NCBI GenBank assembly: GCA_008508345.1
Contig: QNGE01000105.1
Coordinates: forward strand, 67,218-131,217
DNA: 64,000 bases
Source of the DNA: Paragonimus westermani
Taxonomy: Eukaryota; Platyhelminthes; Trematoda; Plagiorchiida; Troglotrematidae
Direction of reading: 5' to 3'
Shown here: positions 36,368 to 64,000 of the stretch, in pieces
Layout of the letters: each line of letters begins with the position of its first letter
Position numbering within the stretch: position 1 is the first letter of the stretch
Position numbers and translations under genes: made by a program
The notes under the pieces: generated by a model
Database searches by the model: none
What the model saw: the letters and a program-made list of their open reading frames with translations, nothing else
Told to the model about the DNA's origin: nothing

Positions 36368-38560
36368 TTGGAAGTTTTACCCACCCTAGGATTTTCACGT
36401 ATTCCCTTAATGGGAGATTTCAGCTTACCTGAAGTTAAATTTCCCGATTTTCCATACACAGGCACTGAAAATTCTGTGTGCACGATTTTTTCACACGATC
36501 GGAGAATTGGACTTAACAAAGCACATCTCCGGTTTCACTCGACGGTGTACTGGTCATAATCCATCGCGGCTGGATTACTCATTCTTAACGAAGAGCTGAG
36601 GGTTGGCAACCTCGTAATCACCGCATCACTCAGGCCCATTGGTCACGTGTTCGACTTATTCGACTTCATTTGAAGCACAAACGTAGTCGGCTCAACGGCT
36701 AACAATCGGAGAAACTTCCGGAAAATGGATGTGGTGAAATAACATGGCTACTTGGAAACGCGGTCTTGGGTCAAATTCGCCTCCTTTCACCCTGTAGATA
36801 ATCTCTGTGTGATGTTTACTACCGTTCTTTCCGCAGCCCTTGGTGAATGTACACCATTGTCAGGCATTAAACGAGACATGCCCCTTGGTCAATGACTCCC
36901 TAGCACACCCGAATTTATATTGAAAAAGCGGTATGTCTGGACATGCTATCGAATCTCAGGATCAGAATTTGACTAAAAAGTATGCAGTCTTGAGGACTCG
37001 GTGTGCATCTCTAATTCAACGTGACCGTCTTCACTCTCGACATTGTAATGCGGGACGCTTCATCACCGGTCCAAATTGCCTCTTAAAATTTTTAGCGTTA
37101 ACTCACAAAACGAAAGCTGGAGTTGTACATCTTTTGAGCCCATCAAGCCCTACTGGCTCTGGGACAGAGGCCGTTGATGTCCTCGCTGAGTTCTACAGCG
37201 GTGTTCTTGTACATTCACTGAAACTGATGGCACTTACACTATGGATAAGTCCTCCACGGTAGTGTCGGGTAAACTAAAGTGCTTTAGAGACTGCTCTCCT
37301 GGCCTCGACGGTATACCTTTCAAGGTCTTGCGAGAAGCGGCCGAACAGCTTGCTGATCCACTTGGCTCACTGTTTACGCACCCTCTCTCCCAAGGAACGG
37401 TACCCGGCAGCTGGAAACTCGCGAGGATTACACTCGTTTTCAAGGGCAACAGACGTAATTGTCCCAGTGACCATAGACCAGTTGCTTTACTACCAAGCGT
37501 CTCGAAAATTTTAGAGGCACTTTTATACGACTCGCTTTATAAGCACCTCATTTTCCGTGAGTTCTCGAACGCACAGAATGGATTTCGAAAGGGCCGTTCA
37601 TTCACCACAAATATACTGGTAGCCGCCAATCAGCAGCTGATCAGGGCAGTGGAATAGACTTCGTATATCTCTACCTTGCCAAAGCATTCAACCACGTGTA
37701 CCATGCTGCCTTGATCGGCTAGCTTTTCCACCATGGGGTGACAGGCAATCTCCTCCAGTGGTTTCAGTCGTATCTTGCTAACCGTCTGCACACGGTGCAC
37801 GCGAACAATGCATTTTCTACCTGCAGGCCTAGCCTCAGGGGAGTATACCAATGTTCAATTCTCGTCACCCCTACTATTTTTTATATATATCAACGACCTT
37901 CTTTCAATCACCTTCTCGTTATTAGTTCGCTGACGATATCAAAATCTGGCTAGTTGCCAACACTACCGATGGTTCTCTCATTCTACAGAAGCATCTAGAC
38001 ACTGTTCCGTCTTGAGTTTAATACTAATAATTGTAAAGTTATGCACATTTGCAGCTCCCTGAACATTACGTTTCAACACAAGGGGTACCCATTCAGACAG
38101 TTCTTATCGAGAAGGACCTAGGAACCAATGTTTCGCTCAACTCACTCTAGCTCCGCGAACGTTGATACACATGCAACGTCTGCTCGGACAGTTCAATTCT
38201 AGTTGTTTTTGGCTTCTTTGGAACAGTCTCGTCCGTTCGCATCTGGGGAATGCAGCCGCTATCTGACGACCACATCTACAAAAGGACAAGTTGCTTCTGG
38301 AGACTGCCGCTAAGACAGTCCGGGGTCAGGAAACCAGGCCGTATAAAGAAAGCCGGAAACCTTTGAAAATGTATTTCTTGGAGTATCGTCGGCTCAAATG
38401 TGATTCGGTATTGACCTTCTTGAAAATGAAGTCCTCTAGTCATCTATGCGGCCTGATGCTAAACAGGGGAAATAGCATGACACCGGGGAGCTATCTTCTA
38501 AAACTAGAGGTCCAAAATAACAGACTAAAATACAGGCAGCTTTTTCTCATTGCGTGTTCG
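36368..38560 (+). mobile_element. Degraded CR1-like LINE (endonuclease and reverse transcriptase)
   Basis: Endonuclease trace at 36400-36480 (LMGDFSLPEVKFPDFPY). RT in pieces at 37240-37960: CSPGLDGIPFKVLREAAEQL, QGTVPGSWKLARITLVFKG, DHRPVALLPSVSKILEALLY, NAQNGFRKGRSFTTNILVAA, then frameshifted GNLLQWFQSYLANRLHTVHA and a FADD-like FADDIKIW segment after LLVIS. Spacing and wording match CR1/jockey-type RTs such as schistosome SR1. Multiple stops and frame changes. It begins immediately after the CsRn1-like element and ends about 300 bp before the kinesin start codon. Confidence 0.82.
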
Positions 38561-38861
38561 TAAGACTCAGAATGCTCTACCTGGCCATGCTGTTTCTGCT
38601 AACTTTGTAACAACTTTCAAGGCTCGCCCTCACCAACATCTATAGCATTAGTTCGGATACTACATTCTTTTTCCCGTTTCGGTCCATCGCTGAGAACCTT
38701 GAGATTCTACTTGTTGAAGCGAAACTCCCGGAAGCTCCAGCTTCTTACTTCCGTTCACAAACCACTAAACCATTAAAACTATTGAACCTAGTGAACTTGT
38801 TACTTCAAGTCGATGATATGATTGTCTAGGTGGGGCGGGAGATTCGTCTTCGAGTTCCATA

Positions 38862-62810
<23,949 letters not shown>

Positions 62811-62932
62811 GTAAAAGGGACGGTCTCTCAACGCAATACTTGATCGAATGTTTTGTTCATGATTCTGACTACTGAAAGAGATAAGACAACATCGATTGAG
62901 AAGAAAGGATACTGACCAGTAGTCGTGGATTT

Positions 62933-62995
62933 GGTTTATTTTCAACACACATTTGATCGCCGTCTTCGCATTCAGATAGACTTTCCAGCTAGCTA
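62933..62995 (-). mobile_element. SINE tail and body fragment just past kinesin exon 13
   Basis: TTTATTTTCAACACACATTTG (tail) followed by GATCGCCGTCTTCGCATTC and GACTTTCCAGC, the reverse complement of the SINE 3' half. Confidence 0.6.
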
Positions 62996-63519
62996 CTGTT
63001 TATAATTTAAGTAGCTGGAATACATTTCAGTGGTGCTGTTCTGTCATCCATGCTCTGTGGTTTACCGGAATACAATCGACTCCCGATTGTAGCTCCATTC
63101 TTGGTTTCTTGTCAGTTTAAAGAAATAGGTAGAGTACACAGCACGTATATGTTATAGACTGCAACCTCAAAGTGTACAGCTGCCAAAGGTGCTTACCGTT
63201 AACTGTTAGCTCCTATGTGTAAGGCATTTACGTCTACGAAGTGTTGATGGTGTAGTTTTTAATATCCTAACTAAATGGAAATATAAGAGATAGTATTTGG
63301 TTACGCGTATTATTCCTGACGGTATGCACTGCAATTACCATTTGCGATGTCGGTACTGTCCGAATAACGTGTTCCGACATAGGTTCACGATTGCTCATCA
63401 AAAGTATCCAACAGGAGCGTATGCTCGTTCTAATTCTGACGCATATGGCTTCCATTTTGTTGTGCTTGCAGTGTGCATTTCAATGCCTTCGCCGACCAAC
63501 CTTTCCCATACGCATTGTC

Positions 63520-64000
63520 TGTCTAGGTCCGGGCGTCCTGGCAGTATATCAGCCCATACACAACCATTAATCCTCTCATCAACAATTCCTTACTGCATCG
63601 GCCGTCTCGCATTATAAACCGGGCCGCCCTATCTGCTGCATACAACAGGGTGGATAGGCGAAAACATGCTACTGCTCACCCTTCCCCCACTGTTTCATCA
63701 AATTTAGCTCTCATACCCCTCTCGACCCCCCCCCCCAATTCTCATAATTTTTCTGCAGGTCCCACAACAGATATAATCAATCATAGTAACACCATACCGA
63801 TAAGTCCCAGCTCTCGCCACTCAGTCTCAGACCTCCCTCGTCCTGTGCTTCGACCTGGAACTCAAATTAATATAGGTGCCTTCAACGTTCGTACTCTGAA
63901 ACAGATAGGTCAACAGGCTGCTCTCGCACGAACGTTGGACTCGCTACATATCGATGTTTGCTGTATTTCGGAGACTAGAATCCACGACAGTAGTCAACGT
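63520..64000 (+). mobile_element. 5' end of an RTE LINE, running off the window
   Basis: Leader (GGGCGTCCTGGCAGTAT, CTGCATCGGCCGTC, CCGCCCTATCTGCTGCAT) then a C-run and an open frame from about 63770 with LRPGTQINIGAFNVRTLKQI, GQQAALARTLDSLHIDVCCI and SETRIHDSSQ, the first strands and catalytic Glu of an APE endonuclease. Continues past 64000. Confidence 0.85.

Overview
This is eukaryotic DNA, most likely from a flatworm and probably a digenean trematode. I cannot name the species. Three things point there: one host gene broken by 33-41 nt micro-introns at its 5' end and multi-kilobase introns further on; a dense load of decayed retroelements (RTE-like and CR1-like LINEs, Ty3/Gypsy elements including a CsRn1-type Gag motif, and a Penelope-like element); and tails made of simple repeats. 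There are no operons, bacterial genes or CRISPR arrays. Two large assembly features matter: N runs at 20509-20528 and 46233-46778. A single N sits at 6238.

The only host gene I can support is a plus-strand kinesin-5 (KIF11/Eg5/BimC). It starts at ATG 38862 and runs off the recognisable region at 62810, with its C-terminal tail exons probably beyond the window. Exons 1-5 (38862-39917) carry the motor domain from the first strand through the P-loop, loop 5, both switches and the LTRLLQ region. They are separated by four tiny introns. Exon 6 (44061-44356) finishes the motor and neck linker. Exons 7-13 encode the coiled-coil stalk and are scattered over 18 kb. Their introns hold RTE LINE fragments, a long (TGA)n tract, an inverted SINE pair and a Penelope-like element.

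Upstream of the gene is retroelement country. From 1 to 16.7 kb there are scattered RTE LINE 3' ends, a tRNA-related SINE, a 26-bp-arm hairpin, a 180-bp direct repeat and LINE ORF1-like remnants. From 17.2 to 26.7 kb there is a complete but mutated minus-strand Ty3/Gypsy element (21763-26670). It sits inside what looks like the LTR of a plus-strand Gypsy element. A 3259-bp block of this arrangement is repeated 4089 bp upstream, next to an N gap, and looks suspiciously like an assembly duplication. From 27.6 to 33.4 kb a purine/pyrimidine (ACATAT-like) microsatellite is interrupted by a 5'-truncated and then a nearly complete LINE of one family. The nearly complete LINE has endonuclease and reverse transcriptase in one frame broken by a single TGA, then a zinc-finger-like C-terminus. 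From 34 to 38.6 kb there is a decayed CsRn1-like Gypsy element (minus) and a CR1-like LINE (plus).

I found no convincing new multi-gene system. The most informative items are the micro-intron cluster in the kinesin motor, the single-nonsense LINE with its sibling copy in the same microsatellite, the mosaic Gypsy LTRs plus duplicated block, the Penelope-like copy with about 225-bp inverted termini, and a SINE family that may not be catalogued. All family assignments were made by eye from translated motifs.
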